Assembly: GCA_020002185.1 (NCBI GenBank)
Contig: CM034534.1
Coordinates: forward strand, 60,540,948 to 60,604,947
Source of the DNA: Paraescarpia echinospica
Lineage: Eukaryota; Annelida; Polychaeta; Sabellida; Siboglinidae
Reading direction: 5' to 3'
Length of the DNA stretch: 64,000 nucleotides
Shown: piece by piece, positions 1 to 12,734 of the stretch
How positions within the stretch are numbered: position 1 is the first letter of the stretch
Layout of the letters: the number at the start of each line of letters is the position of its first letter
Program-made: the position numbers and the translations under genes
Notes under the pieces: model-generated
Told to the model about the DNA's origin: nothing
What the model saw: only the letters and a program-made list of their open reading frames with translations
Databases searched by the model: none

Positions 1-1039
1 CAATCAATTGTAACAGAGAGATAAGTAGGCAAACCATGCCTACCACAATAAGGTAAGACGGAAACTGCTTTATTTATTGTGAACTGGCCAATTGCAATTT
101 TTCTCCACTTTCAATTTTTATAAGTGTGAAGGATGTCTGAAATGGAGTGTCCTCTATGCTGCCCGCGTTCTCAAACCAGAAGAGAAATAAGAATTGGAGA
201 GGAACTTGGAGGTGATGTTACACTCATGTGGCGCATGCTTCAAAGACGTCAATGATCCTGGAGAAGGGAACACATTTGACATAGTGAAGGTCAACGACAA
301 ATTAACAAGTAAAATATCCATTGAGGCATCGTACTATGTAACATAGCGTTACAACATCGGTTGGCCATTATCCTCTTTGTGAGGAATGTGAGGTGAAATG
401 CAAAGTGGCCAAGAAGAAAGTGACTAGATCCTTCGCACCTCGGCAACCTGCAAGCAAATGATGTGCATGTGTACGTTTGGCAATGGATGGTTGTTTTTAC
501 AGACATGCCACATTTTGTGTTCTGAAATGCATATTTTAACTTGAAACTGTAGTATTTTTGTATTGGTTAACATGCTTGTTCCGAGCGAGTGTCGCCATTT
601 ACCAGGCTACTAAATATACCTACATTAATTAACATTTGCTTACATTTTGTAGCAAATCCGTATTAAAACTGGATATTGCCGTATTTTTAAAAATCCATAA
701 TGTATGCGGGAAATCCGTACAGTGTGGCACCTTTTGCTGTGTATTAAATACATTTAACATTGTGTTTTGTTTATTTAATCAATTTAAATTGTATTCGGTG
801 TAACATGGGATATATAGATTCCACATAATTGTTTCTGTTTATTTGTCAATCCAGCTAAAATAATAGTAATTATAGTAACATACATCACAGCCCTGGTATG
901 TTCCACGTTACATCGGACAAGCAACAGTGTCTTTAAATCAGTAACACTTAACATCTACGACATTGCGGCCATCTTTAAAAAATAACAAAATATTGACAAA
1001 TAGTAAATAATAAGGACCTCCCGCCTCCTTTTGAAAAAA
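1..1039. other. AT-rich stretch, no supported gene
   Basis: No intact gene is visible. Two short plus-strand reading frames (215-346 and roughly 350-461) read like decayed coding sequence and are listed separately. From 480 to 1039 the sequence is AT-rich with no recognisable feature. Confidence 0.5.
215..461 (+). pseudogene. Possible scrap of a cysteine-pair (zinc-binding) protein
   Basis: Frame 215-346 opens with ATG and shows a CGAC pair (C-x2-C) followed by charged sequence, then stops at TAG 344-346. A different frame continues to TGA 459-461 and shows a second pair, CEEC, and a basic tail ending APRQPASK. Two C-x2-C pairs in consecutive but shifted frames could be the remnant of a zinc-binding domain. 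The family is not recognised and this could be chance. Confidence 0.18.
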
Positions 1040-1860
1040 AATCCGGACGAGAAACTATTTTCTTTTTTTACTTGGCCTTATGGGAATCCACCCTTTATGG
1101 TCTCTCACACAAGGTGATGCAACGTCTACAAAGGGTGCAGAACTGTGCCGCTCGCCTAATTACTCGCACGAGGAAATACGAACACATCACGCCCGTGTTG
1201 CAGCGTTTACATTGGCTACCCGTTCATTTGATACCGACCTACAAAGTGCTGGTGTTTGCGTATTGTGCCTTGAATGGTCTAGCGCCGGACTACATAAGTG
1301 AGTTAATTGGCTACCGTCCCATCAACAGAACTCTACGATCTACCTCGCAGCCTCGCCTTTTGTTCGTACCGGCCTCACAAACTGTTACTCATGGTGATCA
1401 CTGTTTCGCGGTTTGCTCGGCGGTTCCATTGAACAATTTGCCTCCTACGCTCAGGACAGCAACATCTTTACAAGTGTTTAAAACACTTTTGAAGACTCAC
1501 CTTTTTAAACAAGTGTTTTTATAATTCACCGACGAGGAAATTTTATGTGCTTTCTATTGATAAATATATTTTTGTTTTATTAGTTTCTTAACATATTTAT
1601 GGTTATTCTCCTTTTATAAATGAATATATTTATAGTAGTTTTTAAGAATGTCTTAATTTATTTAAACGTTTTTTAATGATCTCATTTTTTAGTAACTATA
1701 TTTAAGGTAATGTTATATTTTTACATATTTATTTATTAGTTAGCATTTTTTTAATGTAAAATACTGTTATATACGTGTGCATGTATGTAAAGAGCCCGAG
1801 GGCAATTTTTATTGATTGGGCGCTATACAAGTACTTTTATTCATTTTATTTATTTATTTT
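1040..1860 (+). mobile_element. 5'-truncated LINE (CR1/L2-like), 3' end
   Basis: A reverse transcriptase C-terminus is followed by an AT-rich 3' UTR and a tail reading GGGCGCTATACAAGT followed by T-rich TTTATTTATTT. The GGCGCTATA.AAGT tail recurs at 17665-17690, which marks the two as related 3' ends. The 5' end is lost near 1040, as is typical of LINE copies truncated during target-primed reverse transcription. Confidence 0.7.
1072..1524 (+). pseudogene. Reverse transcriptase C-terminal domain of a LINE
   Basis: This 150-codon open frame ends at TAA 1522-1524. It shows the thumb/C-terminal signature common to CR1-like and L2-like LINE proteins: RLQRVQNCAARLIT near the start, HWLPV in the middle and a leucine-rich end with TSLQVFKTLLKTHLF. 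The catalytic palm motif (FADD) would lie upstream and is absent, so the fragment cannot encode active enzyme. No frame breaks are visible inside it, so the insertion may be fairly young. Confidence 0.75.
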
Positions 1861-2055
1861 GTTGAATACTGCGATCCGACTTAGGCGAGGAAAACGCATT
1901 ATCTCGGATCAAATGGACCGACTCAGTTATTCCGAGTTAGATGAAGATCCGACTTGAATAATCTGACTTACACCAAAAATTTATGGGAAAAGCATTACAA
2001 ATCAACCGTTCCTCGGAATTCTGTCCAAGTTGAGCAAAGATCCGATTTAGATCAT
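1861..2055 (+). repeat. Dispersed repeat, pogo-like, copy 1
   Basis: This stretch rich in TCCGACTTAG/CTCGGATC words matches, in reverse complement, the block at 18958-19150. Shared landmarks include GAATACTGCGATCCGACTTAG, GGATCAAATGGACC, and ACAAATCAACC followed by TTCCTCGGAATT. The word ATCCGACTTAGGTGAGG also occurs at the right end of the 18958-19739 element. It is non-coding. Confidence 0.6.
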
Positions 2056-3477
2056 AAAAACATTGTCACTGTTATGTAATGGGAGCTGATTATCCAGCAT
2101 TTCCCTGCTGCTGATGGGTAGTTAGTTATTTGAACAAAGGAGACTATACCCTGCGTAGTTATTCAGTCCTTTGGTGCTTATTTGATTTATACTCATACAT
2201 ATGTTATTTAGTAATCTTTTTGTTGGAACCCTTACCAATGGTCATCAATGGTCATCAGTGATTTCTAAAAGACAAATGTTCAACAGAATGTATTTACAAC
2301 AAATTCATTTAACACACAAACACATTCTGCCTTGAAATGTTATTACAAAACATTCTGAAGGGGTCACAGCGACAATTCCAGACTTTTCTGCCCGGTGACG
2401 TTAACCAAAGTGGTATATTATTCAATTGATTGCCGTTAACTTTTGCTAGTCGTCAGCTTTCTTCTAGTCTTCAATGTGTCATGTAGTTCAAGATTATTTC
2501 CAGCATATCTTTGTTCACGCGGCCGTGACACCAATCAAAGTAAGACCAAATAATAATAATAACCGTCAAATTCCCGGTGGAAGGCATGCATTCATCATGA
2601 CAGAGCCGAGGTTAAGTCTCTCTGAGGTTCAGTTCCTGCTGACACCATTCCAAAGCTAGAAAGTTAACTATGCCGGATGTTTATAAACAATACAATTGCG
2701 TATATAACGTCAGATCATGCAGTGTGAAATGGTACAAGATTATCATTTAGGTACTGAATACTCAATACCAACGTTCTTGCGATCGGACTTCACTTGGCAG
2801 CGCGCTCGACGGAGAATGTACGGCGTTTCGACAGTTGTGGACAGAGTGGTCTGTAACTAAATATCGTCGGCATTGCTTCAAAACCCGACGTCGCCGACGT
2901 TTCGACGGGTCTTGTCCCATTAACTGATGAAATACATCCACTTCCAAACACGTTTATTCAAAATGAGCCGAACAGAGTGAACTGTACAGCGTATGCCGTA
3001 AAATATGTTGTCAGTGTTGACAACATTGCTTACGTCATGGGAACATAGTGGTAAAAATAATGCTGCTCATTTATTGGTTGCTTTTGGTCGCCATCAGTAA
3101 GATGGCTGCCTTCATGTTATCGAAGATTTCATTAGAATTTTCCAATTTGAGATAATATTACCAGTAAACCACTGACGTTAAAAATATTATTAGTTGGAAA
3201 TAGTTAGTTTGCATTAACTCTTTTAGGTGCATAGCACCAAAAAGTTACCTTATGTTTCCCTTTAATTAAATTCCTCTGGACTACCGTCACATTATTTATA
3301 AGCACGAACGCACACTCCTTTGTGCAAAATAAACAGATGTGTAACCGTGTACGTTAAGTCAGCGTCTTCAGCCTTCATCACATATTCTGAACACAACAGG
3401 AAGTTGTTTAAAATAAACTACAAATTGCTACCTAAGTCTCGTTTTCGGCAGGTGTATGATCATTTAATAATTTATAC
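2056..3477. other. Non-coding, no supported gene
   Basis: Short direct repeat ATGGTCATCA at 2238-2260. A GC-richer patch at 2770-2930 contains CGACGTCGCCGACGTTTCGACGGGTC; the word CGAAACGTCGG on the minus strand is common in 3' parts of several retroelement families, so this may be a retroelement scrap, but nothing decisive is present. The rest is featureless. Confidence 0.4.
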
Positions 3478-3645
3478 CAGGGCATCGCGCATCGCATCCC
3501 GCATCACATAGCCAATCGCATCGCGAATCGAATCGCGCATCGCATCGGTCATCACATCGCGCATCACACTGCGCATCGCATCGCGCATCGTCCATCCCAT
3601 CGGGCATCGCTTCGCGTATCGTCCATCGCATCGCGTCATTGCCCA
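3478..3645. repeat. CATCG minisatellite
   Basis: About 165 bases are made almost entirely of degenerate 5-bp words (CATCG, CGCAT, TCGCA) grouped into longer units such as CGCATCGCATCG. The minus strand is accordingly open in two frames, giving spurious Met/Arg/Cys/Asp-rich peptides. It is a tandem repeat, not a gene. Confidence 0.9.
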
Positions 3646-6380
<2,735 letters not shown>

Positions 6381-6423
6381 TACAACCTTAGATTATTTGA
6401 ATACAAAACAGCGTGAGTCGACA

Positions 6424-7135
6424 TGGGCCTAGTACACATGTTGACGGCAACGGCAAAATCTCGACGGCAAAACGGCAAACCGCGAGCAGAGCCTAGTACA
6501 CAAAGCGCGATAATCTTCGACGGCATATGCAAATTGGATACTTGTGCAATTTGTGAACGCTGTAGCAGATGGCACTGACAAAGGGCAACAGCAAAGCGCG
6601 TATTATTTGTATTGTTTCAAACGTGAACTGAAATGGTGTTTAATCAAAAACCAAGTCAAAACAAGTGTGCTTGTGTAAGCTATATTTATACAGCGATCGA
6701 AACTTCTGTTGCATTATTTTTTTATTAATTATCATTTATCTGCCATGGACCCTATGACCTCCCAAATGGCCAACGTCTCCTTGGAATTTGTATAATCGTG
6801 ATGGGACGGAGCTTTAACAACTCCCGCCGATAATTCACTATCCGTTACGATTTCACCTTGTATCCATGCAACTACATATTGTAAATCAAATCAAATTACA
6901 TCAATTTAAAAAAGATATCAAACATTGAATCTTCAACTTTATTTTTTGTTTACATCGCTATATTGGAACGTGAATGTGTAATTTGACGTCACACCAGGCA
7001 ACAGCGTTGATTGGTCAGAGAAAATTTGCCGCGCGGCAATTTTTTGAAAATCGCTTTTGTTTCGATTCTCGACGGTTTGCCGTTGAACAGTTTTGCTGGT
7101 GAGCGGTTTGCTGCCGTATGTGACCATTAATTCGG
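6424..7135. mobile_element. Candidate non-autonomous DNA element (MITE-like)
   Basis: The left end (GGGCCTAGTACACATG, then blocks of ACGGCAAAA and ACGGCAACGGC) and the right end (TTTGCCGTTG ... GTTTGCTGCCGTATGTGACC) are related in inverted orientation. No transposase is visible between them. Arms are degenerate and no target-site duplication was confirmed, so the borders are approximate. Confidence 0.35.
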
Positions 7136-7313
7136 CGGAACTTCCGGTGGTGAATTGGTTTGAATTTGGTGTAGCAAACTTGCGAAAATATAAGGATATT
7201 TGATATTATTGAGTGTATAGCATACATAACGTAATTATAGATATATAGTAAGCAATATTTTTTTTTTAAAGTTAGCTACAGGGAGTAATCTAGGGTAGAT
7301 TAAAAGTAGACCT

Positions 7314-7957
7314 ATGTCAACGCCAAAGTTAGACAAGACATCCATTCTGTCACGTCCTACTACATTTACAGTCCCATATGGAAAACCATAGCCCAATTGA
7401 AATGTCTCAAATCCAGCACCTCCACTGGATTACTAATCACTCCTCTACCGTACAAACCCAGGACAACAACAAAATTCTCCATACTTCTATGCATCATGCT
7501 ATCAGGAGATGTTCAACTAAATCCAGGCCCCTCTAAATGTCACTCATGTAAGAAATCACTAAAGTCTAATGCACTCATCCTAACTTGTAATGATTGTAAT
7601 AAATCAACACACATCAAATGCGCCAGGATATCCAAACAAGAATTTAACAACACTTACAGAAACCTAAATGTACCATGGCACTGTTCAAATTGCTCAGCAC
7701 AATGTGGCATTTGCCATGGGGATGTCCTATATGACCATAAAGCAATTCAGTGCGACCACTGCCTAAACTGGATCCACACACAGTGCTGTGCAATAGATGA
7801 CAATGAATACAAACGATTAATAAATTCCTCATGTTCGTGGGCCTGCCCCGAATGCAACAACTTCAACTTCACAAATTCTTTCTTCAGAAATACAGAGATA
7901 CAGAAATCCCAACGGCAAATCCCTTTTATCCTCTGGACAGTACCAGTCATAACCTAA
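7314..7957 (+). pseudogene. LINE-1 N-terminus: 2A-like leader and two PHD fingers
   Basis: ATG 7314 starts a frame (MSTPKLDKTS) that runs into TAG near 7389 after an A-run, then continues in the next frame through a hydrophobic leader (SILLCIML) to the 2A-like motif. Two PHD-type fingers follow: the first begins CHSC and ends CSNC, the second begins CGIC and ends CPEC, each with the Cys4-His-Cys3 spacing. PHD fingers usually bind histone tails; in LINEs they may guide target choice or bind nucleic acid (inference). The frame runs out at 7957, and endonuclease continues in another frame from about 7880. Confidence 0.8.
7505..7531 (+). other. 2A-like ribosome-skipping motif, GDVQLNPGP
   Basis: The codons encode GDVQLNPGP just after a hydrophobic stretch. 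The 2A consensus is D(V/I)ExNPGP; here Q replaces E, a variant I recall in LINE 2A-like sequences. Skipping would occur between the final Gly (GGC) and Pro (CCC). In other APE-type LINEs such 2A peptides separate a short leader from the main polyprotein, and some leaders act as signal sequences. Activity here is inferred, not shown. Confidence 0.75.
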
Positions 7958-8985
7958 ACGAAACCACCAACAACAATACAACTAATAGCAAGAAAGCATA
8001 TAGACCGAAAAAGAAACCAAACTTCAGATGCATCCTCATAAACTGCCAAAGCGTTAAAAAGAAAGCCTCAGACATCGAAGCACTAAACAATCTACACAAC
8101 CCATACATCATCTGTGGCACTGAATCATGGTTAGATCCCTCAATAAAAAATTGAGAAATATTCCCAAGCAACTTTAACGCCTTTAGAAAGGACAGAGAAA
8201 CAGACACTACTGGAGGGGGGTATTTCAAATATCAAAAGATGACCTCATCACAAGCCATCTACCAGACCTAGACACTAACAGTGAGAGCATTTGGACTGAA
8301 ACCCAGATAACAGGAATGAAACCAATAATCACCTGTACCCTCTATCGTGCCCCAAATGACTCTCATGGAACTCAAATCGAAGAACTAGTCCTAGCCCTTT
8401 CTAAATTAGGTAGCAAGATCAACACACATAATGTCATCATTACTGGCGATTTTAACCTCCCTAACATCAATTGGGAAATTCATCAAGTCACACCTAACAA
8501 TGGATACAGTACAACTGCTGCCAATAAATTACTCTCTTACAGAGGAACATGGACTGATCCAACATGTCAAGGAACCCACGCACAGACAGGGAAATGCAAA
8601 CAATATTTTAGATCTTGTCTTCACCAATAGACCTAGGTTAATAAAGAAGATAAATGTAGTAAACGGAATAGCAGACCATAGCACAGTCATTATTGATGTA
8701 AACATCTCGCCCAAACGCAAACATCGTCCGAAACGTAAAGTCTTCATTAGAAATAAAGCCGACAACATTAACATCCAGAAATCTCTTGAAAACTTTACAC
8801 ATGAATACTTCTCTCAAAACCAAAACATGACAGTCAATGACAAGTTTAATCTTGTTTCCACGAAAATCATCAACATTATGAACCAATATGTACCGCACCG
8901 TCTTACTACTTCAAGACACAATCTTCCCTGGTTCAATAAAGATTTAAAGAAAATGTGCAAAAGAAAGAAACAGTCATATAACTAG
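7880..8985 (+). pseudogene. LINE-1 AP-like endonuclease domain
   Basis: Motifs appear in order but in three frames: NCQSVKKK, then GTESWLDPS, a CTLYRAP strand, ITGDFNLPNINW (catalytic GDFN) and ADHSTVIIDV (catalytic D-H pair near 8676). These are the exonuclease/endonuclease/phosphatase-fold motifs of APE-type LINE endonucleases, which nick target DNA. Breaks: TGA at 8152-8154, the G6 run at 8213-8218 and a frame change near 8520-8535. The part ending at 8985 covers the endonuclease-RT linker. Confidence 0.8.
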
Positions 8986-10772
8986 AACAACAACAAAAAA
9001 GAACTAGAAATCCAGAAGACTGGAAAGAATTCTGTGACACCAGGAGAAACATGCATAAACACCTTCGTTCTGCTAGACTATCCTACGTAAGTCAATTCCT
9101 GACAACAACAATAACAGAGAAACCTAAATCATTTTGGAGCTTCATTTCTAAACTTAGACAGGATAACCAGGGTATTGGGGACCTTAACATTGCGGGTAAC
9201 ATCATTAGCGACGACAAACATAAAGCAGAAGCCTTAAACAATCAGTTTCAAAGTGTCTTTACACACGAAGGAAATTCAACCCTACCAGATATGGCCAGAA
9301 GTCCACATGAAGAAATCCCCAAACTAACAATTTCACTTAAAGGAGTACTTGATCAACTTTCCAAAATTAACATTTCTAAATCGCAAGGACCAGATGGCAT
9401 TCCACCATGGTTCTTAAACAGATATGCCTCTCATCTAGCATCATCTGTTGACTCTGGACAAGTCCCCAATACTTGGAAAGAAGCCAATGTAACAGCAATT
9501 TTTTAAGAAAGGAAGTAGAGCAGAAACATCTAACTACAGACCAATATCCTTAACACCTGTGGTTTCTAAACTTCTTGAACACATCATACATAGTCACATT
9601 ATGAAACACCTTGAACAGCACCACATTCTAACTGACCACCAACATGGCTTCCATGCCAAAAGATCAACTGAAACACAATTAATTCAAACAATCCATGACA
9701 TAAGCAAATCACTTGATGAGAAGAAATCTGTAGACATGGCCATCATTGACTTCACCAAAGCATTCGATAAAGTTCCACATAAAAGACTAATCCACAAACT
9801 CAAACACTATGGCATCACAGGCCCAATATCATCATGGATAAATAGCTTCCTTACAGGAAGAACTCAACAGGTTGTTATAATTGGATCCAAGCCAACATCA
9901 ACTCAAGTCATTTCTGGGGTACCACAGGGCACAGTACTGGGGCCCCTACTTTTCCTACTTTACATAAATGACCTGCCAGACAATCTTTCCTCAACTGTTC
10001 GCCTTTTTGCAGACGACTGCCTGTTATATTCACCGATTAAAACTGACCAAGACACATCTGTCCTCCAAAATTATCTGCTTAAACTTGAGAAATGGCAACA
10101 CACTTGGCTTATGAAATTCAACCCCACTAAATGTTATACAATGACAATAGCCTCAAGAAAACCGACACCAAATCTCTACACCTTCTGCGGACAACAACTT
10201 AAATCTGTTGAATCACACTGTTATCTTGGCATACATATATCAAATACATTAAACTGGACAATACAAAGCAACTCAGTCACAAAAAAGCACAACAGACATT
10301 GGGAATTATTAGAAGAAATTTAAATAAATGCCCAACCCAAATCAAGTCCATAGCCTACACAACCCTTGTCCGCCCTATACTTGAATATGCGTCAGCACCA
10401 TGGGATCCACATTGCCTAAGAAATATCAAACTCATAGAAAGAACCCAGAGACAAGCCGCCAGATTTTGTAAGAACTATTCTAGAGAGCCAGTAATGGTAA
10501 CACAACTCCTTAAAGATCTCCACTGGAACACCCTCCAATCAAGAAGAAAAACCCAAAGACTTAGCATATTATATAAAATGGAACATAACCTCATAGATAT
10601 CCCACTAGATCAATACATCAAACGCAACACCAGATGCTCACGTAAACATAATAAACAGTTAGTACAAATCAGGCACTCGACAAGCATTTTTGGAAACAGA
10701 TTTTTCCCAGTCACAATAAAAGAGTGGAATTCTCTACCTCCAAGCATTGTATCAAGTACATCACTCAATTAA
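8986..10772 (+). pseudogene. LINE-1 reverse transcriptase and C-terminal domain
   Basis: Reverse transcriptase motifs are recognisable: KSQGPDGIPPWFL, NYRPISLTPV, HGFHAKRSTETQL, DFTKAFDKVPHKRL, SGVPQGTVLGPLLF and the catalytic FADD (10006-10017). After an A6 frame break near 10281 the C-terminal domain resumes (TLVRPILEYASAPW, then NSLPPSIV) and ends with TAA at 10770-10772. Frame breaks at the T6 run near 9500 and at 8993 split the gene into pieces. It is a CR1/L2-type RT; the exact clade needs a tree. Confidence 0.85.
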
Positions 10773-10795
10773 TTCTAGATTAGTCTAGCCCAACA

Positions 10796-11199
10796 TGTAA
10801 AAAATGCGTAGGACATTTTGCCAGTCAAAATACATAATACAGATAGGCGATTTGCGAGCGATAATTGGGGACGTTAATGTAATCGGAACGTTGTTTACAA
10901 AGTAGGTCACTGGCGAAGTTAACGTAACGTGAACGACAATAGAATAGCGTTATTTCAGATAATCGATGTAGTTAGATGAGTAATTAAAACCTAAAATAAC
11001 AACCTTTTAAATGTATATTAGTACACAGGAAACAGTCTTTGTAAAGACTACCTTGTACCTAAACCTAACTTGAATACATTGTCATCGACATCGTAACTAG
11101 ATAAGGCACGGTATGTCACTGTGTGTTAACAAAATATAACTAACTGTAACCTAAACAATCTGGTGTAAATTGTACACAGAAACGTCTTTTCAAAGACTA
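10796..11199. other. LINE-1 3' UTR / LINE-2 5' UTR interval
   Basis: No coding signal. Two related words, ACAGTCTTTGTAAAGACTA (11031-11049) and ACGTCTTTTCAAAGACTA (11181-11198), each form a small hairpin (AGTCTTTnnAAAGACT). The border between the two LINEs lies somewhere here. Confidence 0.4.
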
Positions 11200-11232
11200 T
11201 AAAAACTATTTTGAACATAAATAAATTCTGAT

Positions 11233-12634
11233 ATGGCACCTTGCAAGCGGCAACTCAGGGCAAAACGACACTTAGTTTGCAACGACTGCCAGAGTTGGGT
11301 GGATTTTGCATTGTCTGGCTGTCCAAAATCATGGGCAGAGACCAAAGATGACGGATTCACCTTTCGGTGTATGGGGTGTTTGAGGGTGGAATGTCTGATG
11401 ACGGAGGTGTGTAAGTTGACGGATGTAATGAAGGAGATGGAGGTGAGACTCAACATAGAAATAGATGGAGCAGAAAGGGATGACGCGGAGAGAGTTGAGA
11501 ATTCTACAACACAGAAGGAGCAGAGTTGTGACACGGAGACTGAAGAAAGGAGACTAAGAGGAGGGAAGGTGACCGGTCTGAAGGAACAAGAAATTGAGAA
11601 GACAAAGGGACGGTGGAAAAGTGTTCGGCAGAGAAAAAGAAAACTGGTCAGTGGGGATAGATCAACAGGTAGTCAGACTGTAGAGAACAAGGAGAGACGC
11701 AACAGCGATGCAGGTGGTGAAGAGGTAGATACCACAGAGGCAGTTGGTAAGACTGTGAGACAGAAGACTGATGAAAGAAGACAGAGTGTTCAGCAAAAAA
11801 CACAAAACATGACAGGCGTGAAGGTGACAGGGGAGAAAGTGACCGTAGCGAAGGAGGTAGCCGGGGAAAAGGGACGGGAGGAGAAAAGAAAATGTGATGG
11901 GAGTAAAGATGAAGGGACGAAAGGAAGTGAGAGTAAATGTGCTAGAAGAGAAGATGACAGGAGGAAAGGGGACAAGAGAAAACGCGACAGGAAAGAAGGG
12001 AATGGAAGAGAATGTAACAGGAGAAAAGACGGCAAGAGGAAAAGACAACAACCAGACATATGCAAACCGGAGGAGCTACTCCGAGGCAGTGATTGAGGGG
12101 GCAAGGAGAAAAGAGAGAGTGTTTATGGGCGATTCAATTCTGAGAAAAACAGACAAGACTATATGCGAGGGGAAGGACGTCGTTGTATGTGTACCGGGGG
12201 CTAGGATAGAGCATGTGACCGAAAGGGTAGAGAAGCTATTGGGGCATGGCAAGGGAGGGTCTATACTAGTACACGTAGGGACAAATAATGCAGACAAGGA
12301 GGGAACAACTGGGATAGTACAGAAGTACAGACATTTAGTGAAGTACCTAAAGAAGACAAGACTGGAACTGGTTGTTCTCTCAAGAATTTTGCCAGTAATG
12401 GGAGGAAGGGGGTCAACATACAGAAATTGTAAGAGGATGGCGATCAACGCACTAGTTGAGCAGATGTGTGAAGAAGAGGGCGTGGGATTCATAGATTTAT
12501 GGGGGTACTTTGTTGGGAGAGAAGATATGTACATGATAGATGGCCTCCATCTAAGTGGAAAGGGGACAGCAGTATTCTCAGAGAATATGCTGCGATCTGT
12601 GGACAGTGGGACAGGTTGCATCTATCTAAACTAG
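11233..12634 (+). pseudogene. LINE-2 ORF1: zinc knuckle, basic repeats, SGNH esterase
   Basis: The start MAPCKRQLRAKRHLVCNDC fits ATG 11233. Residues 16-60 hold paired cysteines (VCNDC ... FRCMGC) of a partial PHD-like finger. A long Lys/Arg/Glu/Gly-rich linker follows, built from degenerate tandem repeats (11790-12050). The esterase domain is in the next frame (about 12100-12634): GDSILRK with the serine at 12134-12136, HVGTNN at 12272-12289, and DGLHLSGKG with the Asp-His pair near 12539. This Ser/Gly/Asn/His set is typical of SGNH hydrolases. Both frames are open across the repeats for about 200 bases, so the frame change hides inside them. Confidence 0.82.
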
Positions 12635-12734
12635 ATTCGTAGGGGGGACTCGCAGAGAAGCCTGAAACTGGAGGCATAGATAAACACAGCACAAATAATT
12701 CAGCAAAGAACAGTCTGGAAAACTGTTCTGAAAC

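Larger units (their letters stand above)
7230..10795 (+). mobile_element. LINE-1: CR1-like retrotransposon with 2A, PHD, APE and RT
   Basis: This near full-length non-LTR retrotransposon reads from about 7314 to 10772 on the + strand. Domain order is: N-terminal leader with a 2A-like peptide, two PHD-type zinc fingers, apurinic-like endonuclease, reverse transcriptase with FADD, and a C-terminal domain. PHD domains in CR1-like LINEs and 2A-like peptides in APE-type LINEs of invertebrates are known. The frame is broken at least six times, several at homopolymers (G6 near 8213, A6 near 8993, T6 near 9500, A6 near 10281), plus TGA at 8152. The element is therefore not autonomous. The 5' and 3' borders are estimates. 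Confidence 0.88.

Noticed and set aside
11662..12104. Minus-strand frames rich in Phe/Leu/Ser/Pro
   Set aside because: Complement of the basic repeat region of LINE-2 ORF1.
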